DNA of 64,000 bases from Nereocystis luetkeana (taxonomy: Eukaryota > Sar > Phaeophyceae > Laminariales > Laminariaceae). Shown here piece by piece: positions 26,501 to 34,179 of the stretch. The position numbers and the translations under genes were made by a program. Each line of letters starts with the position of its first letter. Position 1 is the first letter of the stretch. Below the pieces are notes generated by a model, which saw only the letters and a program-made list of their open reading frames with translations, searched no databases and was not told where the DNA came from. Location of the stretch: NCBI GenBank assembly GCA_031213475.1, contig JARUPZ010000003.1:16238869-16302868 (forward strand), in the 5' to 3' direction.

Positions 26501-28420
26501 CCCTCTTGATTGCAGCAGGCACACCCACCTACCTACAACAGCGGTACCTACCTATAAGCCTGTGTACCTCCTACACCGTATTCCGGACACACACTGCTAC
26601 ATGTATTCCGGTATCCAATGCTAGAGTGCTACAGGTGCATACCATTCTGATATATATATGAGCAGTGCTGTGGTATACGTCTACTACCATGGTACATGCT
26701 GTATTAATGATACAAATTACTGCAGTATCAATCTGTGTGTTATATTTGTGTATTTCATACCCGGTGCACGAATTGAAGCTCGGGATATATAATATGTAAA
26801 TACCCCGCTCTTGCTGTGCGTATACTTTACGATTATGTTTGGTACCAGGTACCTGTGGTACGTGATATCATCGTTGATTTTTTCATTTATTTACAGAGAT
26901 AGATGCTGCTGTATCAGTATATATATGCACCGGGTACACCATAAATAAATGTACACGTGGGATGTATAACAGCGAGCGGTAGTATTAATAGTAGTTCGGG
27001 GCTTTTTGTGATTTTGCCACAATGCAAACCTATACCTGGTACATGGCACCTGGCATGATATACCAGGTATATACCCCAGCTATACTCGTAACCTAAACGA
27101 TGTAAATCTAAACGATTCCGGTTTGCTGCATTCTGCCCTACCTGGTACCAATAAACACATACTGGTATTCGGATATTTTAGACTCCCACCGGTACAGAGG
27201 TACATGGATAGTTTCCTGGACCCTGATGTAGCAACGAAATACCTCATTACTCTTACACTCGTACCTCTACTCGTACATATATATGGGATGCCTGTACTTG
27301 TTGAACACTTTTGTGTCGATACCTACGGTGTACTACTAAGAGGTTTAATCCTGGTACATATTGCAGCACCACTTACCGCGCCGCCATCGTCTACGGCCGA
27401 GTTGTTTGTGAGCCGCGTGTCTCCTCCCAATGTCATAGAAGACGCGGATATCGCACCAGCGTACTTTCCCGAAGTGTTGTTTCCAAACGTACATCCGTTT
27501 ACCGAGACGTTGGTGTGGAGGCCACCATGCAGAGCCCCACCTGAAAGCCGAGCGTAGTTCCCGCTGAAAATAGAATCACTTAAGCTGGCACTAGCAAAGA
27601 GGAACATTGCAGCTCCGCCGCCATCGAGATACGAAAAATCATCGATCGAACTTTGTTTCTCGCGGGCGGCACTGTTGGACACGAACTCCGCGTCTGATAT
27701 AGTACACAACGCCGGCGGCGTTTCAGATCCCACCTCGCCAAGCCCACAGAACAGGGCACCGCCTGCAATTGCCGTGTTGCCTTCGAACCTGGATCCTTGA
27801 ACCTCGAATAAGCTGGCATCGATAGAGTGCACGGCACCTCCGTATGTAGTCGCATGGTTTGCCGAGAACTCTCCCCCGATTATCGCCACATTTCCACCTT
27901 TGGCCCACACCGCACCCCCGTTCCCATCGGTGGCGATGTTGCCGTCAAAAGTGCAGTTGTCCAGAGTCAAGTTCGCGGAAAACGCATGTATTGCGCCGCC
28001 ATCCTCCGCAGATGCCCCAGACAGCTTGAGTCGAGTCAAGGACAGACCGCCGCCTTGGGCAACTTCGAACAGACGGGTTCCGTTGGTCTGTGCGCCCTCA
28101 GCATGCGCCTCGGCCAGGTCGTCCTCCCCCGTCACGGACAGGAACGTGCCCTCCGCAATCGCAATTGCCACATCCACCGTGACACGGCCGGCCCATTCAG
28201 CCTCTACTTTACCGCCACCCGTGCAGTTTACAGCCGCTCGAAGTATACCGACTCCAGTTGCATCTTCCACACGAAGTGGCGATATTTGACTTTCACCGCA
28301 CGCAGTTTGCGCCAAGGACAGCGAGTCCAGATGCCCAGCTGAGCTAAGGAGCAACACGGAGAGCGTGGCCCACAACCGGCCGAAAGGCCGTGTTCGGTTG
28401 GTGCCGTGAAGACTCCACAT
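10976..28420 (-). CDS. Secreted beta-helix / multi-TM protein, ten-exon gene model (whole locus)
   Basis: I reconstructed this gene from splice sites. The exons are 28420-27377, 19340-19178, 18857-18703, 18236-18082, 17009-15703, 14143-13284, 12835-12683, 12494-12221, 11967-11777 and 11512-10976. Every junction is GT-AG and phase-compatible; the total is 4839 nt, encoding 1612 residues. In order the protein has a signal peptide (about 1-38), POMP-type beta-helix repeats with GGA(I/V/L) and NxA/FxxN motifs (about 90-650), an EGF-like Cys-rich module, a further Cys-rich juxtamembrane region ending GYRGPYCAVC, and about nine hydrophobic segments from 968 to about 1470. A polar cytoplasmic-type tail follows. 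Proteins of this type in stramenopiles are often named polymorphic outer membrane proteins. The membrane half resembles TRP-like or 7TM-type regions, so a cell-surface receptor or channel role is inference. The exon 1 to exon 2 join across 8 kb is the weakest link. Confidence 0.65.
11777..11967 (-). CDS. Beta-helix/TM gene, exon 9
   Basis: The acceptor is TTGCCCAG|GCCCC and the donor CGCTTG|GTAAGC. The exon starts in phase 1 (GC completes the Gly codon left by exon 8) and ends in phase 0. It encodes residues 1371-1434: PDLYYFEVVECGRR leads into two hydrophobic segments (ILLTGVLIFI and QAAMACIFAFASLLGFELL), then RPHLDPFDSWLYRL. The WLYRL|GCVIIFLSNF join with exon 10 is smooth and continues directly into the next hydrophobic segment. 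Confidence 0.87.
12221..12494 (-). CDS. Beta-helix/TM gene, exon 8
   Basis: The acceptor is CTTGTCAG|GTATACC and the donor GACTTCG|GTGAGA. It encodes residues 1280-1370 plus the first base of codon 1371. It begins VYPVGIPVLYATILW, completing the membrane segment begun in exon 7, then runs through a basic and acidic loop with a charged helical stretch (EELQELQAKVEARRE) to FLWKDF. The loop between two membrane blocks is consistent with an intracellular linker. Confidence 0.85.
12683..12835 (-). CDS. Beta-helix/TM gene, exon 7
   Basis: The acceptor is GATTGCAG|GTGTTT and the donor ATCCTG|GTGAGG. It is 51 whole codons (residues 1229-1279), phase 0 on both sides. It holds the extracytoplasmic-type loop CDPDVVDGESYLRADYSISC followed by the start of a membrane segment (FFQVYAWLMIL) that continues as VYPVGIPVLY in exon 8. 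The two Cys flanking DGESYLRADY could form a disulfide. Confidence 0.85.
13284..14143 (-). CDS. Beta-helix/TM gene, exon 6 (first TM segments)
   Basis: The acceptor is TTCCGTCAG|ATTGCG after a pyrimidine-rich tract; the donor is TTTCTG|GTGAGA. The leading AT completes a Tyr codon with the last T of exon 5, giving GYRGPYCAVCADRYGG, a Cys pattern that would be broken by any other phase. It encodes residues 943-1228. A first long hydrophobic segment lies at about 968-993. A loop of about 120 mostly polar residues follows, rich in Ser, Thr and Gly. Further hydrophobic segments lie at about 1119-1137, 1146-1167 and 1173-1195, and another starts at about 1217 (HMAAGLLLTFL) and runs into exon 7. Confidence 0.85.
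14144..15702 (-). other. Intron 5 of the beta-helix/TM gene (1559 bp)
   Basis: The donor is CCAT|GTGAGT and the acceptor GTCAG|AT. Inside I see no other gene. Two TACCWGGTA sites sit at 15509 and 15526 as a pair, 17 bp start to start. Confidence 0.75.
15703..17009 (-). CDS. Beta-helix/TM gene, exon 5 (end of beta-helix, EGF-like, Cys-rich)
   Basis: This is the largest exon after exon 1, encoding residues 507-941 plus parts of 506 and 942. The acceptor is CTTCTAAG|GTTTTA (phase 2, completing Thr with AC from exon 4); the donor is CCCAT|GTGAGT. It opens with the last beta-helix turns (GGFIFVEDQ, GGGIYAREATW, GAAIYLTN, GGSVVYV). An EGF-like module follows, with Cys pattern CNDANACGSGECID and LCECLEGGEC. 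A beta-rich stretch of about 120 residues resembles an Ig-like or Big-type fold (inference). Then come an acidic VDDDDDGDG loop and a Cys-rich juxtamembrane block with LPIQPGYWR and DEYCADGYRGP. All of this should be extracellular. Confidence 0.85.
17010..18081 (-). other. Intron 4 of the beta-helix/TM gene, filled with ACCCG repeats
   Basis: The donor CCAC|GTAAGT and acceptor CTAAG|GT join in phase 2. Most of the intron is degenerate (A)CCCGACCCG-type repeat sequence, densest at 17140-17400 and 17690-17940. Confidence 0.75.
17100..17945. repeat. Degenerate GACCC/ACCCG minisatellite
   Basis: GACCCGACCCG blocks recur irregularly (for example near 17210-17222, 17250-17267, 17365-17385 and 17870-17885), interspersed with GTGAG-type spacers. 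The central part (17450-17690) is not repetitive. Confidence 0.75.
18082..18236 (-). CDS. Beta-helix/TM gene, exon 4
   Basis: The acceptor is GCATAAG|CTATATG (phase 0) and the donor GCCAC|GTAAGT (phase 2). At 155 nt it encodes about 51 residues (455-505) and two bases of a Thr codon. The peptide carries two beta-helix turns: NISVEGGIFRRNEALEAGG and LVTITGGTFERNKAT. The EGGIFRRNEA and TGGTFERNKA pair shows the repeat unit clearly (GGxFxxNxA). Confidence 0.8.
18703..18857 (-). CDS. Beta-helix/TM gene, exon 3
   Basis: This exon is 155 nt, the same length as exon 4. The acceptor region reads GTCAAGCAG|TCGCAAAC; AAG three bases earlier is an alternative acceptor in the same phase. The donor is GCCGGG|GTGAGA. 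It encodes about 51 residues with SDVSVYGGNFTSGFTSRGG and VRITGGLIENNLASKRGAG, two beta-helix turns. Incoming phase 1 matches exon 2 and outgoing phase 0 matches exon 4. Confidence 0.75.
19178..19340 (-). CDS. Beta-helix/TM gene, exon 2
   Basis: The acceptor is TTAAACAG|GTGCTG (phase 0) and the donor GGTATAC|GTGAGC (phase 1). It is 163 nt and encodes residues 349-402: GWDADGTIVFNSISCTENMA, then NGGCFHASGRAIVNDGTTM and IALFGGGI, again beta-helix turns. Joined to exon 1 it gives DDGGA|VLGWD, which restores an ordinary GGAV turn. No earlier exon was found between 19341 and 27376. Confidence 0.75.
24091..24119. mobile_element. ACGGGGGACC MITE, right-end fragment
   Basis: The sequence AAATTTGGTCCTGTTTGCTATGGTCCCC matches the right terminal arm of the family; the left end is not recognisable. 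Confidence 0.55.
26336..26507 (-). repeat. SINE-I body fragment
   Basis: On the minus strand this matches the body of the full element at 31976-32314: GAAGAAAAAGGCTGAAATC, then AAAAATGAAGGCACGTACCG, CCCCGGATCTGAGTTACGAG, a GAGAGAGAAGA tract and a terminal A-run (T-run at 26338-26352 on the plus strand). The tRNA-related head is missing, as expected for a 5'-truncated copy. Confidence 0.8.
27377..28420 (-). CDS. Beta-helix/TM gene, exon 1 (signal peptide and beta-helix)
   Basis: There are 348 codons from ATG 28420 to the donor GGCGCG|GTAAGT, phase 0. The frame is also open upstream to a GTG at 28426, but the ATG matches the starts of the paralogues. Residues 1-38 form a secretory signal: a basic N-region (HGTNRTRPFGR), a hydrophobic core (LWATLSVLLLSSAG) and a likely cut near SLAQ. 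Residues 90-348 are parallel beta-helix turns of the POMP type: DGGAIHA, GNGGAVWAKGGN, TTYGGAVHS, IAGGALFCG, LSGGALHGG, YAGAISASS and DDGGA. Several N-glycosylation sequons (NLT, NVS, NNT, NNS) and paired Cys fit an extracellular location. The paralogue at 61533-62576 has exactly the same length. Confidence 0.85.
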
Positions 28421-29126
28421 CCACACGAAGCAAAAGCAGAACTGGGTTCACCACGCTAAACCGGGTTGTTTGTGCTGAAAAGCTAGCAGCCCTTCCCCAG
28501 CTGTGTGCTTGAAGTTTACAGTCGATGCGGTCATGTGTACTGTCAACGCGAGCACCACAAGCGGCCGCCCTTGTCTTGTTCGTGTAGTACACCTCTGTGC
28601 CAGTATATACGTGCTACAACTGTTCTAAAGTTTTGTTTAAACTATTAATACTACTATCAAGTCGATTGCGGAGTGTCTCGCATGCCACACCATCAACGTC
28701 ATTAAAAATGTGTGACTTTACATTTAATACTTCGTACCTGGTACATGGTACCTGGTATAATATATGTAGCGTGGGTAGGAACACAATTCGATGCGAGTCG
28801 ACGAGGGAAGAAAAGGCTGAAATCTTCTCGCGATAAAAATGAAGGCACGTACCGTAACGAACGGGGAGGTGGTAGAAGAGCCTGCTATGTGACCCCGGAT
28901 CTGAGTTACGAGTTGGAAGGAGAGAGAGAAGAAGATGTGCGGAGATAATAAATGGCATGAGCAATATATATACCGGTATCATATACCTGGTATATATATA
29001 TGTATATACAAGTTTTCCCTTCGGCGTGGCATGAGCGTAGCGTGTAAGCGAACTCTTGCCAAAATACGTATTTATTTGATGGGTTGGTTTGAACTATTCC
29101 TATATGTGTATATAGGATATATATTG
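28421..29126. other. Region upstream of exon 1
   Basis: This is the presumed promoter side of the beta-helix gene, but no TATA box or other element can be assigned with confidence. It contains a SINE-I fragment and three TACCTGGTA sites (28735, 28749, 28984). Confidence 0.5.
28769..28961 (+). repeat. SINE-I fragment, body only
   Basis: It begins GCGTGGGTAGGAACACAATT and continues through the diagnostic GACGAGGGAAGAAAAGGCTG and CCCCGGATCTGAGTTACGAG blocks to GATGTGCGGAGATAATAAAT. It closely matches 32108-32290. The tRNA head and the A-tail are absent. Confidence 0.85.
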
Positions 29127-29447
29127 CTCATCCCTTTCATTATCTTCGCACATCTTCTTCTCTCTCTCCTTCCCACTCGTAACTCAGATCCGGGGTCACA
29201 TAGCAGGCTCTTCTCCCCCCTTCCCGCTACCGTACGTGCCTTCATTTTCATCGCGAAAAATATTTCAGCCTTTTCTTCCCTCGTCGACTCGCACCGAATT
29301 GTGCCTACCCACGCAGCTCTCACCAATAATTGAATCGTTTTTTTCTTATTCTTTTTGCAAATAAAGTCAAAGTCCGACCTACCTGGGGCTCGAACCCAGG
29401 ACTCAAACTAGTAGAATTCGAGGTTTACCACTTGAACCACCGGGGCA
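29127..29447 (-). repeat. SINE-I, near full-length copy
   Basis: On the minus strand the head reads GCCCCGGTGGTTCAAGTGGT (A-box-like) and then CTGGGTTCGAGCCCCAGG (B box), followed by the GACTTTGACTTTATTTGC linker and the same body as 31976-32314. The 3' end (GGGATGAG) falls at 29127 without a long A-run. A Pol III-type internal promoter with a unique body is the definition of a tRNA-derived SINE. Confidence 0.88.
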
Positions 29448-29752
29448 TATATAATACCAGGTATGTATGTAGAATATATATATATATTACATATATATAT
29501 TATAATATACCTTGGTATATATTACTAGGTATTATGTAATCGCTGGCACCTGGAATATACGAAGCAATGTATATCGAGACCTATGTGGGGGACGACTACC
29601 GGTACGATATAAAGTACGTATTACATGCACCAAGTGCAATACTACTGCTGTACACATGTGTACGTATCTTCTGCTGGCGTATCTGCACATTTCCAATACG
29701 TTGGCTTTGCACAGCAGAATACGGCGCTGCGATAGCCGGCAAATTAATTTGG

Positions 29753-29854
29753 TCAACCCTCTTAGGACCCCAGTCCCGTTTTGGGGACAAACTACTTATA
29801 ACTAGAGTGCTTTGTCCCCACATATATATGGGAGTGCGGTGCTAAGGGGGTTAA
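29753..29854. mobile_element. TTAA-type MITE, copy 2
   Basis: The left end TCAACCCTCTTAGGACCCCA and right end GCGGTGCTAAGGGGGTTAA are imperfect inverted complements. Inner arms carry TTTTGGGGACAAA and TTTGTCCCCA. The left TTAA has changed to TCAA. About 100 bp, non-coding. Confidence 0.75.
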
Positions 29855-30019
29855 AGGGTTGTGGTTTTGTGATCATCGTACGCTCGGTTTTTCTAACAAA
29901 ACCTCTGATACTTCCCCCCCCCCCCAGTGTATCGTCTTCGTATTCTGGTAATACATTCGCCGTAACTTCTTCTGCCCTCTTCTTCTTTCTAACAAGGTCG
30001 AATTTCTATAAATATATAT

Positions 30020-30165
30020 ACTCAGGAGTAGCTCAGATCTGGAGTCACGCAGTAGTAGGGTTTTCTCCCGTATGTACCTTGCGTATGTATCGCGTGAAGC
30101 TGCTCAGCAGTCTGGTTCGTCGTCGATTCCCGTTGAATTACGCTTGCGCACGCTAGGTACTCTCG
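30020..30165 (-). repeat. Diverged SINE body fragment
   Basis: On the minus strand it shares GAGAAAACCCTACTACTGCG, then GACTCCAGATCTGAGCTACT, with the SINE body (SINE-I has CCCCGGATCTGAGTTACGAG), in the same order as in the full copy. The head is not recognisable. Confidence 0.55.
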
Positions 30166-30775
30166 GCAGTAGGAGAATTTCGTTACTGTTTTTGAAGGCA
30201 CCACATCATTGTGGCTGTATTGTCGCGGTCGCTGGTCTCACGTTAACCCTTACACGAAATATTTTGAGTCCGCGCTTACAGCGGAGACTGACAAATCAGG
30301 GCCGCGTATATCTCCACCTGAACCCCCCGTTTTTCGGGGATACGGCCCTTTTCAGCGTTTCGCGTTTCGCTTCCCCCCCCTCCCTATTTTTCCTTCTACT
30401 CCAGGGAATAAAACTTTCGTTTTGGGGGGAACAAACAGCACCGTCGCCCGGTGATGACACATGTACGACACTGGGCACCAGTGTATGGTTTGCTGCGGCC
30501 TTTATGGGCAGTCATTTTCAGTCAAGTTTACCCTACACACCGCAGTAGTAGCAGCAGCAATGACGCAGAATGCGAGAGTACAGCAGTTCAGCAGAGTACA
30601 CCTGAGCAACAGTTTTGAATATAATAAGTCCCGGTTTATGTTTCGCTTGTTCCTGCCATTGGTTTCGCGGTACAGCCGTACATCGACGACTGGAACAGCA
30701 CTACTACCACTGCTATATACATGGCTTTATAGCTATCTGTGAAGTACGATGGCTAATATTCTAATGTATGCATAT

Positions 30776-30817
30776 ATCTATGCATGTATGTATGTATGTA
30801 TGTATGTATGTATGTAC
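30776..30817. repeat. (TATG)n microsatellite
   Basis: Consecutive ATGT/TATG units directly abut the hairpin end of the element at 30815. Confidence 0.9.
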
Positions 30818-31962
30818 AAGGCGCTTCGCTCCGCGGGCGGCCTACGCCGCCCGCTACGCTCGCTCAGGAAGGAAAAAAGTTCATCAAATTACGCGAAGCT
30901 AGCAGAGGTCCACGATTGAGTTTATAAATGAGTGTTTTCAAGGGTCGTAATTGCAAACCGACGACTTGATAAAGCCAAGAGTCCCGCCGCCATGCTTCAG
31001 GAAAAACCAGCTCCGACGTCAGCTTGGATGCCACATATACGCTTCGCGTCGCGGATGTCGTACGTACGTACATAACCCAGGTAGGGTACTACTGTCTGTA
31101 CATATTTTCTTCTTTCTATATGCTCTACCGGGTATGTCTGTACTGTATGTACGAAGAAAGCGAAGGCACAGCACGGCACAGCAGCAAACACAATTAAAAT
31201 CAAACCGAAAACTCGGAAAGGAAAAAAATACCCCGTCCCTTCTCGTGTAATATTTTTCTGCCTGATTGGAACACCTAACACCCGGTCGAAAAGAAGAAAA
31301 GAAAAAAACGCGCAGAAGAGCTTCTCTCTCAACCTCGTACGCCGCCCGCCCCTCTCGCGACCACCTAGGGCTCGCAAACGATTCAGTCCGGGTAAAGCTT
31401 TTATCACTCTCTGCCACAATCGGCCCCGTCGCCCGCCCCGCGTGAAGCCCGATGATCCCCGTGGCCGTCGTTCGCCAGCTCGATAACGTTGGTGTTCCAA
31501 CTGCACACCTCCCTCTTTCGACTTCAGCGTGGTCGCCAAAATAAGCATCGCTTGAATATTTTCTTGCCATCCCGAACGACCTTTATAAACTCGTACATAC
31601 TCTATCAAACAAGCATAAATCGAAGACAGACAAAGCCCGTTCATGCATCCCTCGTGTCTCGAGGCACACGCGACGCCAAGGCACGAAATCCGCGACCGCG
31701 CTCCTTGCAACCCCCCCTCTACCCGCCAGCACCCGCTGACACCCGCGACGGTGCCGGGTCCTTCCGCGATGCCGTGCTCGAAGAACACGCACGCGCACGA
31801 AACGAAAGAAGAAAAAAGGAAGAAATGACCGAGAAAACAAAGAACTGCTGGAACGGTCCGGCAAGTAATGAAAGAAGGCGGTTTGGAAGTGGGAGTTCTG
31901 AGAGGGCAGGGATGCACCAACCGAGCACGCTCAGGGGTTGTGATCTAAGTATGTAGTTCTAT
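30815..31962 (-). mobile_element. 1.1-kb GC-hairpin element, copy A
   Basis: It is inverted relative to copies B (45886-47003) and C (about 47040-48254). The outer end shares GTTCTATG/CATAGAAC-adjacent sequence and CTGAGCGTGCTCGGTTGGTG with copy B. The other end carries a perfect 9-bp stem (GCGGGCGGC with GCCGCCCGC, 30833-30854) inside CGAGCG...GCGAAGCGCCTTGTAC. A 307-codon minus-strand frame (31920-30997) runs through it. It is not conserved as a single frame in B or C and reads as low-complexity Arg/Phe-rich peptide, so I treat it as non-coding. No transposase or RT is recognisable; it is probably non-autonomous. Confidence 0.75.
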
Positions 31963-31975
31963 GTATGTATCTATG

Positions 31976-32314
31976 CCGGTCACCCCGGTGGTTCAAGTGG
32001 TTAACCTCGAATTCTACTTGTTTGAGTCCTGGGTTCGAGCCCCAGGTGGGTCGGACTTTGACTTTATCTGCAAAAATAAAAAGGATTCAATTGTTGAGAG
32101 CGCCTTGCTGCGTGGGTAGGCACAATTCGATTCGAGTCGACGAGGGAAGAAAAGGCTGAAATCTTCTCGCGATAAAAATGAAGGCACGTACCGCAGCGGG
32201 AAGCGGGGAGAAAAGCCTGCTATGTGACCCCGGATCTGAGTTACGAGTTGGAAGGAGAGAGAGAAGAAGATGTGCGAAGATAATGAATGGGATGAGAAAA
32301 AAAAATAAAAAAAA
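31976..32314 (+). repeat. SINE-I, full-length reference copy
   Basis: The tRNA-related head has an A-box-like TGGTTCAAGTGGTT (31989-32002) and a B box GGGTTCGAGCC (32031-32041). A unique body of about 190 bp and an A-rich tail (32297-32314) follow. Possible target duplication ATGTATGTAT lies before (31961) and after (about 32314), though this is inside simple sequence. Directly left of it is copy A of the hairpin element. Confidence 0.9.
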
Positions 32315-33913
32315 TGTATGTATGTACTTGTATGTATGAGGTTAGGAACACGAAATTTACTAAATAAGAATTGACCAATCACATGCGTTGCTGCTGAGTA
32401 GTGCGTATCGGTCGCAACCCTATCGGCGACTGACTGCAAACATTGACGAACGCCTCTACGAAATCCCATCGTCCCTAACTGGGCAAGTAAGTGTAAAATA
32501 ATACGGGACAATTGACGCCAGCTATCTTGCAATCACAATGAATGGCTGAAAGAACGCGAACGACGGGCCTTTCGAAAATTTCTGTCGTGTGCCAAAAGAG
32601 AGGAATCGAGAGTTTGTGTCGTCTGTTTTCTACACACCGGCTGCCATTTCAGTAGCCGCCTGGTCCACCCACGCCTCATATCACCGACCAAAGTGTGAGA
32701 ACTGTGATACTAGTGTGGGTCGGAGCCTCTAATCAGCGCGATTCATTCTGAATTCGTGGCGTAATCGTTGGGTTCGTTGATCAATCAATGTCAAACCTGA
32801 AAAATGGTCGATTTCTTGGCATCGGAGAGGGGTCGAGTTTTTTGTCGTCTGTCTTAACAATAATATAAAGACTAGCGCCAATTTTTTTTTTTATCAGACG
32901 CCTGGTCAGCCCACGCCACACATCATCGACCGAGGTGTGAGCACCGTGACACTGGCGTGGGTCGGACGCCTTGACCAGTGCATTGCGTTCAGATTTCATG
33001 ACGGTTTCGTTCGTTTTGTCGATCGGTGTCTGCCGAGGACACCAAAAAAACTTGGCTTATTATGTCAATGGGAATGACTCCAGTGTCTACCAGAGCGGGG
33101 GTTTTGTATGAATTGCGCGGATCGCAATTAAAGCCCACGTGAGCTGTCCCGTGACGTTAACCATTCGCCCCCTAGCTGCATCGACGCGCTAAGTTCACCC
33201 GTTTTATTTGAATGTGATACCTCGTACCTATTAATAGTATACGAATTGCTTCGATAAACAAGTCCGACGAAATCCTCGATCTCACGGCTGTGATATTTTT
33301 TATAGTATACGTGTTTTTTGTACTACTATGTGCGATCTCATGATCGTGTTAAATTTCCCGCGCACACCCATTATCATTATTTCTTTAAATTTCAGACCCA
33401 CATCAAATCACATTGTCATCTATCGCTGCTCAGTACCTATATAAGCAAGTAATTCCATATTTCTATAACTTACTGTAACAACAAGCAACAGGTATGCAAT
33501 ATACACCAGGAAAAGGGGGGGGACGGACGGAGTGGTTCTCACACGTTACAAGCCATGCGCAACCTCCCGATATGTAAGTTGCATTTGATTTTCGCACATA
33601 AATACAGACACCAACTCCACGAATTCTGCAACTTCAGATACATTGTCTCCCTCATCATGTATAAGACTTGTATATACCCTTCACTCGCCAAAACTTCCAA
33701 ATAAATCAACATCGCATAATACGATATAGTGGATGGGACAGATGTGTATGGAGCAAACCGTTACACATCACATGTGTGTGTTGTACGTGGCTTAACCATG
33801 TCGTACCCGGCAGGGTTTGAAGAAGCAAAAACGAGGTTTACCACTCTGCGTGGAGGCTTTATTGGCCTTTGGACAGGGGACGTGCAGGATTTCCTCTATA
33901 AAAGTTAGGCCCA
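32315..33913. other. Intergenic, with a 240-bp tandem duplication
   Basis: No gene recognised. The left half is a diverged two-unit tandem repeat (see 32575-33060). The rest (33060-33913) is AT-rich unique sequence. Confidence 0.55.
32575..33060. repeat. Diverged tandem duplication, period about 242 bp
   Basis: Unit 1 (from about 32575) and unit 2 (from about 32815) share, in the same order, GAGAG(G)..TCGAG..TTGTCGTCTG, CGCCTGGTC..CCCACGCC, ATCACCGACC/ATCATCGACC and GTGTGAG..GTGGGTCGGA. Identity is moderate by eye. Each unit contains a weak inverted repeat (CCCACGCC with GGCGTGGG in unit 2). Confidence 0.75.
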
Positions 33914-34052
33914 ATCTTCTAAGACGTGTCTTAAAATACGTCTTAATCCGTTTCTCAGGGAAAGGCCCGTCTTACTCGCTATATCACGTCTTTGCACGTC
34001 TTAGATTCGTCTTGGCACGTTTAGATTCGTCTTAGCACGTCTTAGATTCGAC
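33914..34052. repeat. CGTCTTAGATT tandem array
   Basis: Imperfect units of about 20 bp built from GTCTTAGATTCGTCTTGGCA recur, for example CACGTCTTAGATTCGTCTTGG, CACGTTTAGATTCGTCTTAG and CACGTCTTAGATTCG at the right end. Units become more diverged to the left. Confidence 0.85.
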
Positions 34053-34179
34053 TCACAATGCACCAGGCGCCGGTCGAGGCGTCGCAGGGGGTCGACACGA
34101 CCACAGCGAGCTGTGGAAATGAGTGGAAACAAAGCGGGGACGACAGTTTTGATATATGATTCCTGGTGATCGACAAAGA

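Larger units (their letters stand above)
19341..27376 (-). other. Putative intron 1 (8.0 kb), repeat-rich
   Basis: The donor at 27376 is GCG|GTAAGT and the acceptor at 19341 is AAACAG. No other gene is recognisable inside on either strand. It contains a half MITE (24091-24119), a SINE-I body fragment (26336-26507), TA-rich tracts and nine exact TACCWGGTA sites, most of them between 25.7 and 27.2 kb. If exon 1 belongs to a different transcript, this would be an intergenic region. Confidence 0.5.

Noticed and set aside
30997-31920. 307-codon minus-strand ORF in element copy A
   Set aside because: It is not conserved as one frame in copies B and C, has simple Arg/Phe-rich composition and no domain; GC-rich repeat sequence lacks stops by composition.
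31980-32055. Possible tRNA gene (A and B boxes present)
   Set aside because: No convincing cloverleaf with acceptor stem and anticodon arm; the sequence is the head of a dispersed SINE with body and A-tail, repeated at 29447.
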